Part shown: in pieces, positions 13,570 through 21,526 of the stretch | Layout: the number at the start of each line of letters is the position of its first letter | Position numbering within the stretch: the first letter of the stretch is position 1 | DNA from: DATEBA01 sp035288045 | GTDB lineage: Bacteria > Actinomycetota > UBA4738 > HRBIN12 | Direction: 5' to 3' | Length of the DNA: 22,278 nucleotides | Assembly (NCBI GenBank): GCA_035288045.1 | Contig: DATEBA010000053.1 | Location: 1-22,278 of the forward strand | Translations under genes and position numbers: made by a program | Notes under the pieces: generated by a model | What the model was told of the DNA's origin: nothing | Databases searched by the model: none | What the model saw: only the letters and a program-made list of their open reading frames with translations

Positions 13570-16500
13570 ATGCCCCGTCGCTCGGCGGCCGGGGCTCTTC
13601 GTGCTGTCCGGGAAGGGATGTACGTGCTTGAACTAGTGCTCGACGAGGTGGTCGCCTCGGAGCCGTTCGGGCGGCTGCTGCTCGAGCGCGCGCGCCCGAT
13701 CACGGCGCGCCTGGACGCGGGCTGGGAGCTTGTCGTCGCCGCACTGGCGCGCGCGCTCGACGCGCCCGTGCTGGCGCTCGCTCCGGGCTCGCGCGATGCG
13801 GAGATCCTGGCCCGCGGCGCGGGCGCGTTCCTCGGACCCGACTGCGTTGCGCTCCTTCCGGCCTGGGAGGCGCTGCCGTCGGAGGGCATCAGCCCAACGC
13901 CGGAGGTCGCTGCACGGCGCGCTCGCGCGATCCGCGCGCTGCGGGCCAATCGAGACGGCGCTTTCGTCCTGGTCGCGCCGGCGACGGCGGCCGTCCAGGG
14001 GATCGTGCCGACGCTCGGCGAGAACGAGCCGCTCTTTGTCCGCCGCGGCGACACGCTTTCCCCCGATGCACTCGCGGAGCAGCTCACAGGGCTCGGCTAC
14101 GTGCGGACAGACCTGGTCGAGCACCGCGGCGAGTTCGCGGTCCGCGGTGGGATCGTCGACGCGTTCCCGGGTGCCGGGCGCCGTCCGGTCCGCGCCGTGT
14201 ACGACGGAGACCAGATCGAGTCGCTGCGGGCATTCGTCCCGGCGACGCAGCTCACGAGCAACCCGATCGAGGTCGTGGAGCTCGACGCAGTCCGCGAGCT
14301 GCAGCCGACGCCGGAGCTCCGCGCGCGCGCCGAGGAGCTCGCGCCGCGGCACCTCGAACGCTTCCGGGACATGCTCGCCCGCTTCGCCGATGGGCTCTTG
14401 TTCGAGGGGATGGAAGGGCTTGCGCCGCTGCTGTTCCCGCACCTGCCGGCGCCGGCGGAGCTTCTGCCCGCCGGTTCGTGGGCGGTGCTCGCGAGAGCGC
14501 GGCGCACGGCCGACCGAGCGCGCCAGGCGGCCGAGGAAGCCGCCGCGCTGGAGGCGGTGTCCGGCTGGCCGGGACCTCCCTCCCTCAGACGTCTCGAGGA
14601 CGCGCTCGCCGGGTTGACACGACTGGACCTGACCGAGTTCGCGGAGGGACTCGACCTGGGTCTTCGCGCCTGGGGAACGGCTGCCGGGAGCGCGCCGGAT
14701 GTCGCGGCGCGTCTGGTGGATCTCGCGGGCAGCGGCTACCGAGTCGTCCTTTCCGCCCGGGGTCACGGGAGCCTCGACAGGGCACGCGAGGTCGTGGCCG
14801 AACGTGGCCTCACGGTCTCGGAGACCGTCGAGGCCGACCTAACGGAGGGGTTCGTGTTCGAACCGAGCAAGCTCGCCTTCGCGACCGAGGAGGACCTCTT
14901 CGGGAGCCGCCGGCACACTCGCGACGCACCGCGCCTGGCGAGCCGCCGCGTGGACGCGGTCGCCGAGGAGCTGGAGCCGGGAGAGTTCGCCGTGCACCGG
15001 ATCCACGGTGTGGGCCGCTACGTCGGCGTCACGCGGCGCGCGATCGGCACCGCGGAGCGGGACTACCTCGAGCTGGAGTACGCCGAGGGCGACAGACTGT
15101 TCATACCGACCGACCAGGTGGGCATGGTTGCCAAGTACCTCGGCGGGGAGGCACCTCGGGTGCATCGCCTCGGCACGAACGACTGGCCGCGGGCGAAGGC
15201 GCGCGTTAAGAAGGCCGTCCGCGACATGGCCGGCGAGCTGGTCCGGCTCTACACCGTGCGCATGCAGGTGCCGGGTCATCCGTTCGCCCCCGACACCCCG
15301 TGGCAGCTCGAGCTCGAGGACGCGTTCCCGTTCGAGGAGACCCGAGATCAGCTGACGACGATCGAAGAGGTGAAGCGGGACATGCAGTCGGCCAAGCCGA
15401 TGGACCGGCTGATATGCGGCGACGTCGGCTTCGGCAAGACCGAGATCGCCGTGCGGGCGGCGTTCAAGTCCGTGATGGACGGCAAGCAGGTCGCCGTGCT
15501 CGTCCCGACCACGCTCCTCGCGGAGCAGCACTTCGTGACCTTCACCGAGCGCTTCGCGCCGTTCCCGGTCAAGGTCGCGATGCTGTCGCGCTTCCTCTCA
15601 CAGCGGGAGCAGGACGAGGTCCTCGAGGGTGTGAGGTCCGGCAAGATCGACGTGGTGATCGGGACGCACCGGCTGCTGTCGAAGGACGTCTCTTTCCCCG
15701 ACCTCGGCCTGCTCGTCGTGGACGAGGAGCAGCGGTTCGGCGTGGGGCACAAGGAGTTGATAAAGAGGCTGCGAACCGCGGTCGACGTGCTCGCGATGAC
15801 GGCGACGCCGATCCCGCGGACACTGGAGATGGCGCTGACGGGTATCCGCGACATGAGCACCGTCGACACGCCGCCCGAGGATCGCCAGCCGGTGCTCACC
15901 TACGTCGGCGCCTACGACGAGCCCATGGCGATCGGCGCGCTGCGGCGCGAGCTCCTTCGCGAGGGTCAGGCGTTCTGGGTCCACAACCGCGTCGCTACGA
16001 TCGATCGGCAGACCGCGTGGATCCGCGAGCAGCTGCCGGAGGCGCGCGTCGCGGTCGCGCACGGGCAGATGGACGAGGCGCGCCTGGAGAGCGAGATGGT
16101 GAGGTTCTGGGAGCGCGAGGCCGACGTGCTCGTCTGCACGACGATCGTCGAGTCCGGGCTGGACGTTCCCTCCGCCAACACGCTGATAGTCGACCGCGCG
16201 GACAAGCTCGGCCTGGCGCAGCTCTACCAGATCCGCGGGCGCGTCGGGCGCTCCGCGGAGCGCGCGTTCGCGTACCTCTTCTTCCCGCCCGCGTCGCGGC
16301 TCACCGAGGAGGCGCATGAGCGCCTCGCCGCGATCAGCTACCACACCGCCCTCGGCTCGGGCTTCCAGATCGCGCTCCGCGACCTCGAGATCCGCGGCGC
16401 CGGTGATCTCCTCGGCGCCGAGCAGCACGGCCACATCGCTGCGGTGGGATTCGACACGTACGCACGACTCCTGCGGGAGAGCGTGGCGGAGCTGCGCGGG

Positions 16501-16965
16501 GAGCCGATCCGCGAGGAACGCGAGATCCGCCTCGACCTGCCGGTGAAGGCGTTCATCCCCGTGGGGTGGGTGGCCCAGGAGGCGCTCCGATTGGAGCTCT
16601 ACCGGCGTATCGCCACGGCGCCCGAGCACGAGAGGCTCAATGAGGTTCGCGAGGAGGCGATCGACCGATTCGGCTTGCTGCCTCCGGAGATCGAGTCGCT
16701 GTTCGCCGTCGGGTCGCTCCGCATCACGTGCGCGCGACTGGGAGTCGATGAGGTCTCGACGTTCCGCGACCAGGTCCGCGTGAGGCCGGTGGCTCTCGAT
16801 GCCGCGGCGGCACTGGAGCTGGCGATGCGCATCGAGGGCGCGACCTACCACGTGGCGACGGCGACGCTGAACCTCCGCCCGCACGGGGTTTCCGGCGGCG
16901 AGCTGCCCGGATGGATAGAAGAGCGCCTGCTCGCTGCGACGGGTGAGACGGCGACGGTCGGCTAG
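13570..16965 (+). CDS. mfd: Transcription-repair coupling factor Mfd
   Basis: Mfd displaces RNA polymerase stalled at DNA damage and recruits UvrA. The 1131 residues cover the full family layout: a UvrB-like N-terminal module (with RGEFAVRGGIVDAFPG, then YDGDQIESLRAFVPATQ), the RNA polymerase-interacting Tudor-like domain (about 468-530: LEPGEFAVHRIHGVGRYVGV ... DYLELEYAEGDRLFIPTDQV), the RecG-like translocase with Walker A GDVGFGKT at 617-624, DEEQ at 718-721, TATPIPRTLEMALTGIRDMS, and QIRGRVGRS from 887, and the C-terminal autoinhibitory TRCF domain. ATG at 13570 has no ribosome binding site but sits 9 nt after TAGCAT. ATG at 13618 (MYVLELVLDEVV) is an alternative. Its stop codon lies within the TAGGAT box before the next gene. 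Confidence 0.97.
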   Translation: MPRRSAAGALRAVREGMYVLELVLDEVVASEPFGRLLLERARPITARLDAGWELVVAALARALDAPVLALAPGSRDAEILARGAGAFLGPDCVALLPAWEALPSEGISPTPEVAARRARAIRALRANRDGAFVLVAPATAAVQGIVPTLGENEPLFVRRGDTLSPDALAEQLTGLGYVRTDLVEHRGEFAVRGGIVDAFPGAGRRPVRAVYDGDQIESLRAFVPATQLTSNPIEVVELDAVRELQPTPELRARAEELAPRHLERFRDMLARFADGLLFEGMEGLAPLLFPHLPAPAELLPAGSWAVLARARRTADRARQAAEEAAALEAVSGWPGPPSLRRLEDALAGLTRLDLTEFAEGLDLGLRAWGTAAGSAPDVAARLVDLAGSGYRVVLSARGHGSLDRAREVVAERGLTVSETVEADLTEGFVFEPSKLAFATEEDLFGSRRHTRDAPRLASRRVDAVAEELEPGEFAVHRIHGVGRYVGVTRRAIGTAERDYLELEYAEGDRLFIPTDQVGMVAKYLGGEAPRVHRLGTNDWPRAKARVKKAVRDMAGELVRLYTVRMQVPGHPFAPDTPWQLELEDAFPFEETRDQLTTIEEVKRDMQSAKPMDRLICGDVGFGKTEIAVRAAFKSVMDGKQVAVLVPTTLLAEQHFVTFTERFAPFPVKVAMLSRFLSQREQDEVLEGVRSGKIDVVIGTHRLLSKDVSFPDLGLLVVDEEQRFGVGHKELIKRLRTAVDVLAMTATPIPRTLEMALTGIRDMSTVDTPPEDRQPVLTYVGAYDEPMAIGALRRELLREGQAFWVHNRVATIDRQTAWIREQLPEARVAVAHGQMDEARLESEMVRFWEREADVLVCTTIVESGLDVPSANTLIVDRADKLGLAQLYQIRGRVGRSAERAFAYLFFPPASRLTEEAHERLAAISYHTALGSGFQIALRDLEIRGAGDLLGAEQHGHIAAVGFDTYARLLRESVAELRGEPIREEREIRLDLPVKAFIPVGWVAQEALRLELYRRIATAPEHERLNEVREEAIDRFGLLPPEIESLFAVGSLRITCARLGVDEVSTFRDQVRVRPVALDAAAALELAMRIEGATYHVATATLNLRPHGVSGGELPGWIEERLLAATGETATVG

Positions 16966-16968
16966 GAT
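16963..16968 (+). promoter_or_regulatory. Candidate -10 box (TAGGAT) for the PpiC lipoprotein gene
   Basis: TAGGAT includes the mfd stop TAG and ends 7 nt before the GTG start, the spacing expected for a leaderless mRNA. Only a weak AG-rich stretch is available as a ribosome binding site. Confidence 0.4.
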
Positions 16969-16975
16969 TGCTCAG

Positions 16976-17956
16976 GTGACCAGGGCCCCTTCCCGTTCGC
17001 TGGTTCTCCTCGTGATCGGCGCGATCGTGCTCTCGGCGTGCGTCGGGCGGCCGCCGGCTGCGATCGTGGACGGGGGCGAGATCAGCGAGGCGGAGCTCGA
17101 GCACGACGTGAGGGTGTTCAGATTCCTGTCCGACCTGAGCGGGCAGCCGTGCGGGTTCGCCGATGTCGGGGAGCCGGTCGAGGCGGCCTGCGCGCGGTTC
17201 ACGCTCGCGAGCCTGATACAGGAGGAGATCGTCGGGCGCTTCGCCGAGGATCGCGGGCTTTCGGTCCCCGAGGAGGACGTCCGGGCCACGATGGAGCGCC
17301 TCGAGGACGCCCTGGGAGCCGAGGCGCTCGACGAGCTGCTGTCCGGGCGGTCGCTCACGCGCGAGGATCTTCGCGGCCTCGTGGAGCGTCTGCTGATGTT
17401 CGACGTGGCCCAGCGAGACGTAGCCGATCAGGAGCTCGGTGAGGGTGAGCTCCGGACCGCCTACTACGACCAGATCATGGACTTCACGAAGTTCCATGCG
17501 GCGCACATCGTCGTCCGAACCCGCCACGAGGCGGCGCTGATATCGAGGGATCTCACCATCGACAACTTCGCGAGGAATGCCGCCCACTTCTCGATCGACC
17601 CGGCGTCGGCCGACGCGGGGGGAGACCTGGGGACCGTTGTCGCTTCGACCGTCGATCCGGTATTCGTAGAGGTCGCTCTCGCGCTTCGACCCGGAGAGAT
17701 CAGCGAGCCGGTCCGCACGCGGCTCGGCTGGCACCTGATCCGGCTCTTTTCCAGACAGACGATCTCGTTCGAGCGCGCGAGGGAGCGGCTGCGGGCCGCG
17801 CTCGTCCCCCTCACCTTCGACCAGTGGCTCCGCGACCGGATGGATGCCGTCGAGATCCACGTGAGCCCGCGCTATGGGCGATTCGATGCGTTCGCCGGTG
17901 CGGTGCTCCCGATCCGCAGCACCGCGACCGAAGCGGTGCCCCTTCCGGGCCTGTGA
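16976..17956 (+). CDS. Lipoprotein peptidyl-prolyl isomerase (SurA/PrsA-like, PpiC domain)
   Basis: A predicted extracytoplasmic foldase that would help exported proteins fold. The 326 residues start with a lipoprotein signal peptide (MTRAPSRSLVLLVIGAIVLSAC, lipobox LSAC with C22). A SurA-like N-terminal helical domain follows (about 29-150), then a parvulin domain (172-260): FHAAHIVVRTRHEAA, FARNAAHFSIDPASADAGGDLGTV, FVEVALALRPGEISEPVRTRLGWHLIRLF. The usual K/R-rich and glycine motifs of PpiC are kept in the second half. GTG at 16976 is chosen because it gives a clean lipoprotein signal; an earlier start at 16943 adds 11 residues inside mfd. The stop overlaps the mazG start (GTGA). In mycobacteria a lipoprotein gene also lies close to mfd-mazG, though not necessarily of this family. 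Confidence 0.88.
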   Translation: MTRAPSRSLVLLVIGAIVLSACVGRPPAAIVDGGEISEAELEHDVRVFRFLSDLSGQPCGFADVGEPVEAACARFTLASLIQEEIVGRFAEDRGLSVPEEDVRATMERLEDALGAEALDELLSGRSLTREDLRGLVERLLMFDVAQRDVADQELGEGELRTAYYDQIMDFTKFHAAHIVVRTRHEAALISRDLTIDNFARNAAHFSIDPASADAGGDLGTVVASTVDPVFVEVALALRPGEISEPVRTRLGWHLIRLFSRQTISFERARERLRAALVPLTFDQWLRDRMDAVEIHVSPRYGRFDAFAGAVLPIRSTATEAVPLPGL

Positions 17957-18762
17957 CCGACGACCTCCTCCGGCACGTCCCTGAGGGTCCGGTCCCGTCG
18001 GGTCGGGGCGGCGAGCGGTTGCTCGATCTCGTGCGCGTGATGGCGCGGCTGCGCGGTCCCGGCGGCTGCCCGTGGGATCACGAGCAGACCCACCGATCGC
18101 TCGCTCGCCACCTCCTGGAGGAGACCCACGAGGTGCTCGAGGCTATCGACACAGAGGACCGCGAGCGGCTGCGCGAGGAGCTCGGGGATCTGCTCCTCCA
18201 GGTCGCGTTCCACGCGCAGATGGCGGCCGACGACGGCGCGTGGGACGTCGACGACGTGGCCGAAGGGATCGTCCACAAGCTCATCCGCCGCCACCCGCAC
18301 GTGTTCGGCGACGTGGAGGTCTCGGGGGCCGACGAGGTGCTCGTGAACTGGGAGCGGATCAAGCAGGAGGAGAAGGGCGAGCACCATGTGGAGCACGACA
18401 TCCCGCCGACGCTTCCGGCGCTCGCCCGGGCCGCCAAGGTCCAACGACGCGCCGCCGGCCGTGGGTTCGAGCGGCGCTCCCGCGAGAGCGCTATCGCGGC
18501 GCTACGGGAGGAGGTCGAGGAGCTGGAGCGCGCGACGAACCCGGTGGACGTCGAGGAGGAGGTCGGCGACGTTCTGTTCGCGACGGTCGCCGTGGCGCGG
18601 CAGCACGGCATCGACGCCGAGAGCGCGCTCCGTCGGACGGTCGGCGGATTCGCCGCGAGGTTCGAGCGATTCCTGGAGCTCGCGAGGGAACGAGCCCTCG
18701 ACGTCGAAACGATGCCCGAGGATGAGGCGCGCGCGCTGTTCCGCGAAGCGTCGGGTCGATGA
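17953..18762 (+). CDS. mazG: Nucleoside triphosphate pyrophosphohydrolase MazG
   Basis: MazG hydrolyses NTPs and dNTPs to monophosphates and pyrophosphate, clearing abnormal nucleotides. The 269-residue protein has two MazG repeats. The first holds LRGPGGCPWDHEQTHRSLARHLLEETHEVLEAI with EETHE at about 56-60, then REELGDLLLQVAFHAQMA. The second holds LREEVEELERATNPVDVEEEVGDVLFATVAVARQHGIDAESALRRT; both have the EExxE...ExxD metal-binding pattern. The linker NWERIKQEEK is typical of the two-domain form. GTG at 17953 overlaps the stop of the foldase gene (GTGA) and the ATGA at the end couples it to the GNAT gene, so three genes form one unit. Confidence 0.95.
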   Translation: MTDDLLRHVPEGPVPSGRGGERLLDLVRVMARLRGPGGCPWDHEQTHRSLARHLLEETHEVLEAIDTEDRERLREELGDLLLQVAFHAQMAADDGAWDVDDVAEGIVHKLIRRHPHVFGDVEVSGADEVLVNWERIKQEEKGEHHVEHDIPPTLPALARAAKVQRRAAGRGFERRSRESAIAALREEVEELERATNPVDVEEEVGDVLFATVAVARQHGIDAESALRRTVGGFAARFERFLELARERALDVETMPEDEARALFREASGR

Positions 18763-19541
18763 ACGAGGATCTCTCGCGCGCTGTCGTGTTCGAGCGCTCC
18801 GTCCTCGAGCGCACGGCGACGCGGGCGGAGGCCTTCGCGTGGGGTACGGCGTACTTCAACGATCGGTTCCCCCTTTCCTACTACAACAACTCGCTATGGG
18901 TGGACCGGGCGGGTGCGACCGCCGAGGCTCTCGTCTTGGAGGCGGATCGGCTGCTGGGAGGCGCCGGGCTCGCTCACCGGGAGCTGTTCGTGCCCGAGGA
19001 GGAGATCGGCGATGCGCTCACACCGCGCTTCAAGGAGCTCGGGTGGGAGGCGCATCGGCACCTGTACATGGCCCACCGCCGCGCGCCCGACCGCGAGGCC
19101 GAGGCCGGGCTCGTGGAGGAGGTGGCCTGGGACGAGATACGCCCCGCCGTCGAGGCGCAGGTGCGCGCCGACCCGCACATGGCGACGAGCGAGGAGGCGA
19201 TCCGACAGCTCGTCGACCGGAAGGATGGGCTGCGGCCGGCGACGCGGGCCAGGCACTTCGTGGCCCGAGTCGCCGGCCGGATCGGGAGCTTCTGCGACCT
19301 CTACGTCGATGGCCGGACGGCTCAAATAGAGGACGTGTTCACGTTCGAGGACTTCCGGGGACGCGGCCTGGCGAGCTCGGTCGTTCTGAGGGCGCTCGCG
19401 ATCGCCCGAGCCGAGGGCCACGATCTCGTCTTCCTCGTGGCGGATCCGGACGACTGGCCGAAGGAGCTCTACCGGAAGCTCGGCTTCGACCAGATCGGAC
19501 TGGCGTGGGTGCTCGCGCTCTGGCCTGCCGGTGGCGGCTAG
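18759..19541 (+). CDS. GNAT family N-acetyltransferase
   Basis: The 260-residue protein has a C-terminal GNAT domain: the strand IEDVFTFEDF, the acetyl-CoA pyrophosphate loop RGRGLAS (about residues 200-206), the helix SSVVLRALAIARAEGHDLVFLVADPDDWPKELYRKLGFDQIG. The N-terminal half (FERSVLERTATRAEAFAWGTAYFNDRFPLSYYNNSLWVD ...) looks like a degenerate second GNAT-like domain, as in several two-domain actinobacterial members. The substrate cannot be told. ATG overlaps the mazG stop by 4 nt (ATGA), so it is translationally coupled to mazG. Its stop shares CTAG with the convergent methyltransferase. In many Actinobacteria eno follows mazG; it is not here. Confidence 0.88.
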   Translation: MNEDLSRAVVFERSVLERTATRAEAFAWGTAYFNDRFPLSYYNNSLWVDRAGATAEALVLEADRLLGGAGLAHRELFVPEEEIGDALTPRFKELGWEAHRHLYMAHRRAPDREAEAGLVEEVAWDEIRPAVEAQVRADPHMATSEEAIRQLVDRKDGLRPATRARHFVARVAGRIGSFCDLYVDGRTAQIEDVFTFEDFRGRGLASSVVLRALAIARAEGHDLVFLVADPDDWPKELYRKLGFDQIGLAWVLALWPAGGG

Positions 19542-20224
19542 TCCCGGACGTAGACGGCGAGGTGCCAGACGAGGCGCCGCGTCGCGCCGGTCGCGAGCCG
19601 GAACCCCGCATCGCGCGCACGCGCGTCGATGCGCGCGACGTCGTGGACGAACACGCGGAAGTCTCCGAACTTCGTGCGCCGCAGGCGGTACCAGGCGTTC
19701 GCCAGGGCCGTCTGCAGCCTCGCCACGGCGCCGCCCAGGCCCGTCGACGGGGGAGTAGTGAGCGCGTAGACGGAACGGGCGGCCGCGAGCGAGTTGTCGA
19801 GGAGACGGTCGACGTCGGGATAGCAGCAGAACACGCGGTTCAGAACCACGACGTCGTGCGGCTCGACCATCGCGGTCGCTCCGTCGCCGACCGAGAAGGA
19901 GACGCGATCGGCGGTTCCGCGATCCAGGGCCAGGCGCCTCGCCTCCCGGATGGCCTCTCCCGAGAGGTCGATGCCGGTTGCGCGTGCCGCGCCGCCGTCC
20001 ACGGTCGCGAGCGCGAGGTCGCCGACGCCGCAGCCCACGTCGAGCACGCTCCTTCCCTCGAGGCCCGCGGAGCTGATCTCCTCGAGGAGCGAGCGGGTCA
20101 CGCTCGACGCGGTTCCTTTCTTGCGCGCGCGCTTGGAGTAGTAGTCGGCCCACCCGTCGAAGCAGCAGCTCCCGTGGTCGTCTTCGATGGGAGGAAGTCT
20201 GGCCCGTGGCAGTCCGCCGGGCAA
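19538..20224 (-). CDS. Class I SAM-dependent methyltransferase
   Basis: A 228-residue Rossmann-fold methyltransferase: motif I VLDVGCGVGDLAL (about 60-72), an acidic loop ATGIDLSGEAIREARRLA, post-motif DRVSFSVGDGATAMVEPHDVVVLNRVFCCYPD, and a C-terminal part with RRTKFGDFRVFVHDVARIDARARDAGFRLATG. The segment SCCFDGWADYYSKRARKKG before motif I resembles the cap helix of type 11 enzymes. The substrate is unknown. The only usual start is TTG at 20224, with no clear ribosome binding site, so the start is uncertain. It is divergent from the next methyltransferase (44 nt between starts) and convergent with the GNAT gene, sharing CTAG. Confidence 0.82.
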   Translation of the reverse strand: MPGGLPRARLPPIEDDHGSCCFDGWADYYSKRARKKGTASSVTRSLLEEISSAGLEGRSVLDVGCGVGDLALATVDGGAARATGIDLSGEAIREARRLALDRGTADRVSFSVGDGATAMVEPHDVVVLNRVFCCYPDVDRLLDNSLAAARSVYALTTPPSTGLGGAVARLQTALANAWYRLRRTKFGDFRVFVHDVARIDARARDAGFRLATGATRRLVWHLAVYVRD

Positions 20225-20268
20225 GACCAGCAGGCCCGGTGCGCTCGTTCCATGCGAGGATTCCCGCC

Positions 20269-21069
20269 GTGAGCGAGGGCAGAGATCCGGTCGAGGCCAC
20301 CGCCGACGGCTACTCGGCCTCGGCGCGGCTGTACCGCCGGCTGTGGGCTCCGGTCCTCCTACCGTTCAGCCTGCGACTGCTGCGGATGCTCCCTCTCGGA
20401 CGCGCGCGACGGGTGCTCGACGTCGGAGCGGGCGTCGGCGCGCTTCTGCCGCTCATCCGGGATCGTGCCCCGCGCGCGGTGGTCGTCGGAGCCGACCGGG
20501 CCGAGGGGATGATCCGGCTTGCCCCGGCCGGCTTCCCGCGCGTCGTCGCCGACGCGGGGCGTCTTGTGTTCGCGAAGGACGCGTTCGACGTGGCTACGCT
20601 CGCGTTCATGCTCTTCCACGTCCCCAGCCCTGCCCGCGCGCTACAGGAGGTTCGGCGGGCGCTTCGGCCCGGCGGCAGCGCGGGAGCGGCGACTTGGAGC
20701 GACTCCTACCGGTTCCCCGCGATCGACGTCTGGACCGAAGAGCTCGACCGGCTCGGCGTCCCCGAGGACCCGACCGCGTGGGTCGACAGCTCGCGCTTCA
20801 CGAACTCCCCGGAAAGGATGGAGCGGCTCCTGGGGCGGGCCGGCTTCGGCTCGGTACGGGTCCGGACCACACCGTACCTGCGACGGTGGGACTCGAGCGA
20901 GTTCGTGACGTTCCACGACCGCTTCGGGAGCGTCGAGCGGCTCGACCTGCTTCCGGCCGGCGAGCGGGGAGCTCTCCTCCGCGTGCTCCGGCGCAGGATG
21001 CGTGACCTTCCCGCGAAGGACTTCGTGCAACGACGCGAGGTGATCCTGTCGGTCGGCCGCGCGACCTAG
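20269..21069 (+). CDS. Class I SAM-dependent methyltransferase (UbiE/type 11-like)
   Basis: The 266-residue protein starts VSEGRDPVEATADGYSASARLYRRLW and has motif I RRVLDVGAGVGALLPLI (about 47-63), VVVGADRAEGMIRLA, VVADAGRLVFAKDAFDVATLAFMLFHVPSPARALQEVRRALRPGGSAGAATW, and a C-terminal region that could bind the acceptor. The substrate is not recognisable. GTG at 20269 is chosen because GAGGA lies 9 nt upstream and the conserved part starts soon after; a start at 20206 would overlap the divergent gene. It is only distantly like its divergent neighbour, so a recent duplication is unlikely. Its stop shares CTAG with the convergent phosphatidyltransferase gene. Confidence 0.85.
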   Translation: MSEGRDPVEATADGYSASARLYRRLWAPVLLPFSLRLLRMLPLGRARRVLDVGAGVGALLPLIRDRAPRAVVVGADRAEGMIRLAPAGFPRVVADAGRLVFAKDAFDVATLAFMLFHVPSPARALQEVRRALRPGGSAGAATWSDSYRFPAIDVWTEELDRLGVPEDPTAWVDSSRFTNSPERMERLLGRAGFGSVRVRTTPYLRRWDSSEFVTFHDRFGSVERLDLLPAGERGALLRVLRRRMRDLPAKDFVQRREVILSVGRAT

Positions 21070-21526
21070 CGGTCCGGAAGGTCGAGCGAGTTGCCCCTGC
21101 GGAACCTCGCCGCGGCGGCGATCCCTCGGAAGAACTCCGGAAGCTCGACGCGCCAGAACGTCCCCCAGCCCGAGACCCAGATGCCGAGCGCCACGGCTAC
21201 GGGGACGCCGCGCGTCGGGACGTCGTCGGCGAAGAGCATCCACAGGGACCCGCCGTAGCCGAGTCCCTGCAGTGCCATCGAGCGAGCCCGAGGCCGACGA
21301 CGACTCCGGCGCCGAGGAAGACGTCGGCCGGCATGTCAAACGCGCCGAGCCTGCTGGGGGCGACCGCCATGCGGGCGACCCGGCCGTCCAGGAAGTCGGT
21401 CAGCCAAGCGACGGCGAGCGCAACCGCCGCCCCCTCCGTTCGGCGGGTTCCGATCAGCCAGGCGACTACTACTCCGAGGACGACCTGGGAGAGCGTCAGC
21501 GCGTCCGCGAGCGCGGCGAGGATCAC
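21066..21526 (-). pseudogene. CDP-alcohol phosphatidyltransferase with a frameshift near 21275-21290
   Basis: Reading from GTG 21526, the first frame gives ILAALADALTLSQVVLGVVV, AVALAVAWLTDFLDGRVARM and PSRLGAFDMPADVFLGAGVVVGLGLAR. This holds most of the family signature D-x2-D-G-x2-A-R ... G ... D-x3-D, which binds metal and the CDP-alcohol. After GLAR the membrane-protein sequence continues in another frame (ALQGLGYGGSLWMLF ... GVPVAVALGIWVSGWGTFW ... SLDLPDR) to the stop at 21066. Adding one CTCG unit at the CTCGCTCG tandem (about 21279-21286) would restore one 154-residue protein with about five membrane helices. The start overlaps the glycosyltransferase stop (GTGA). It may be a true pseudogene, a phase-variable gene, or a sequence error; the substrate (inositol, glycerol or other) is unknown. 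Confidence 0.75.

Noticed and set aside
15598..16884. Long antisense open frames, here opposite mfd and also opposite 4633-6204 and 7545-8873
   Set aside because: They mirror genuine genes; long antisense frames are expected in GC-rich DNA and these show Arg/Pro/Ala-rich sequence without recognisable domains.
17858..17873. Second parS-like site around CACGTGAG inside the PpiC gene
   Set aside because: Only the CACGTGA core matches; the flanks do not fit, and it is in coding sequence. Other CACGTG hits (about 4862, 10780, 16852) fit no better.
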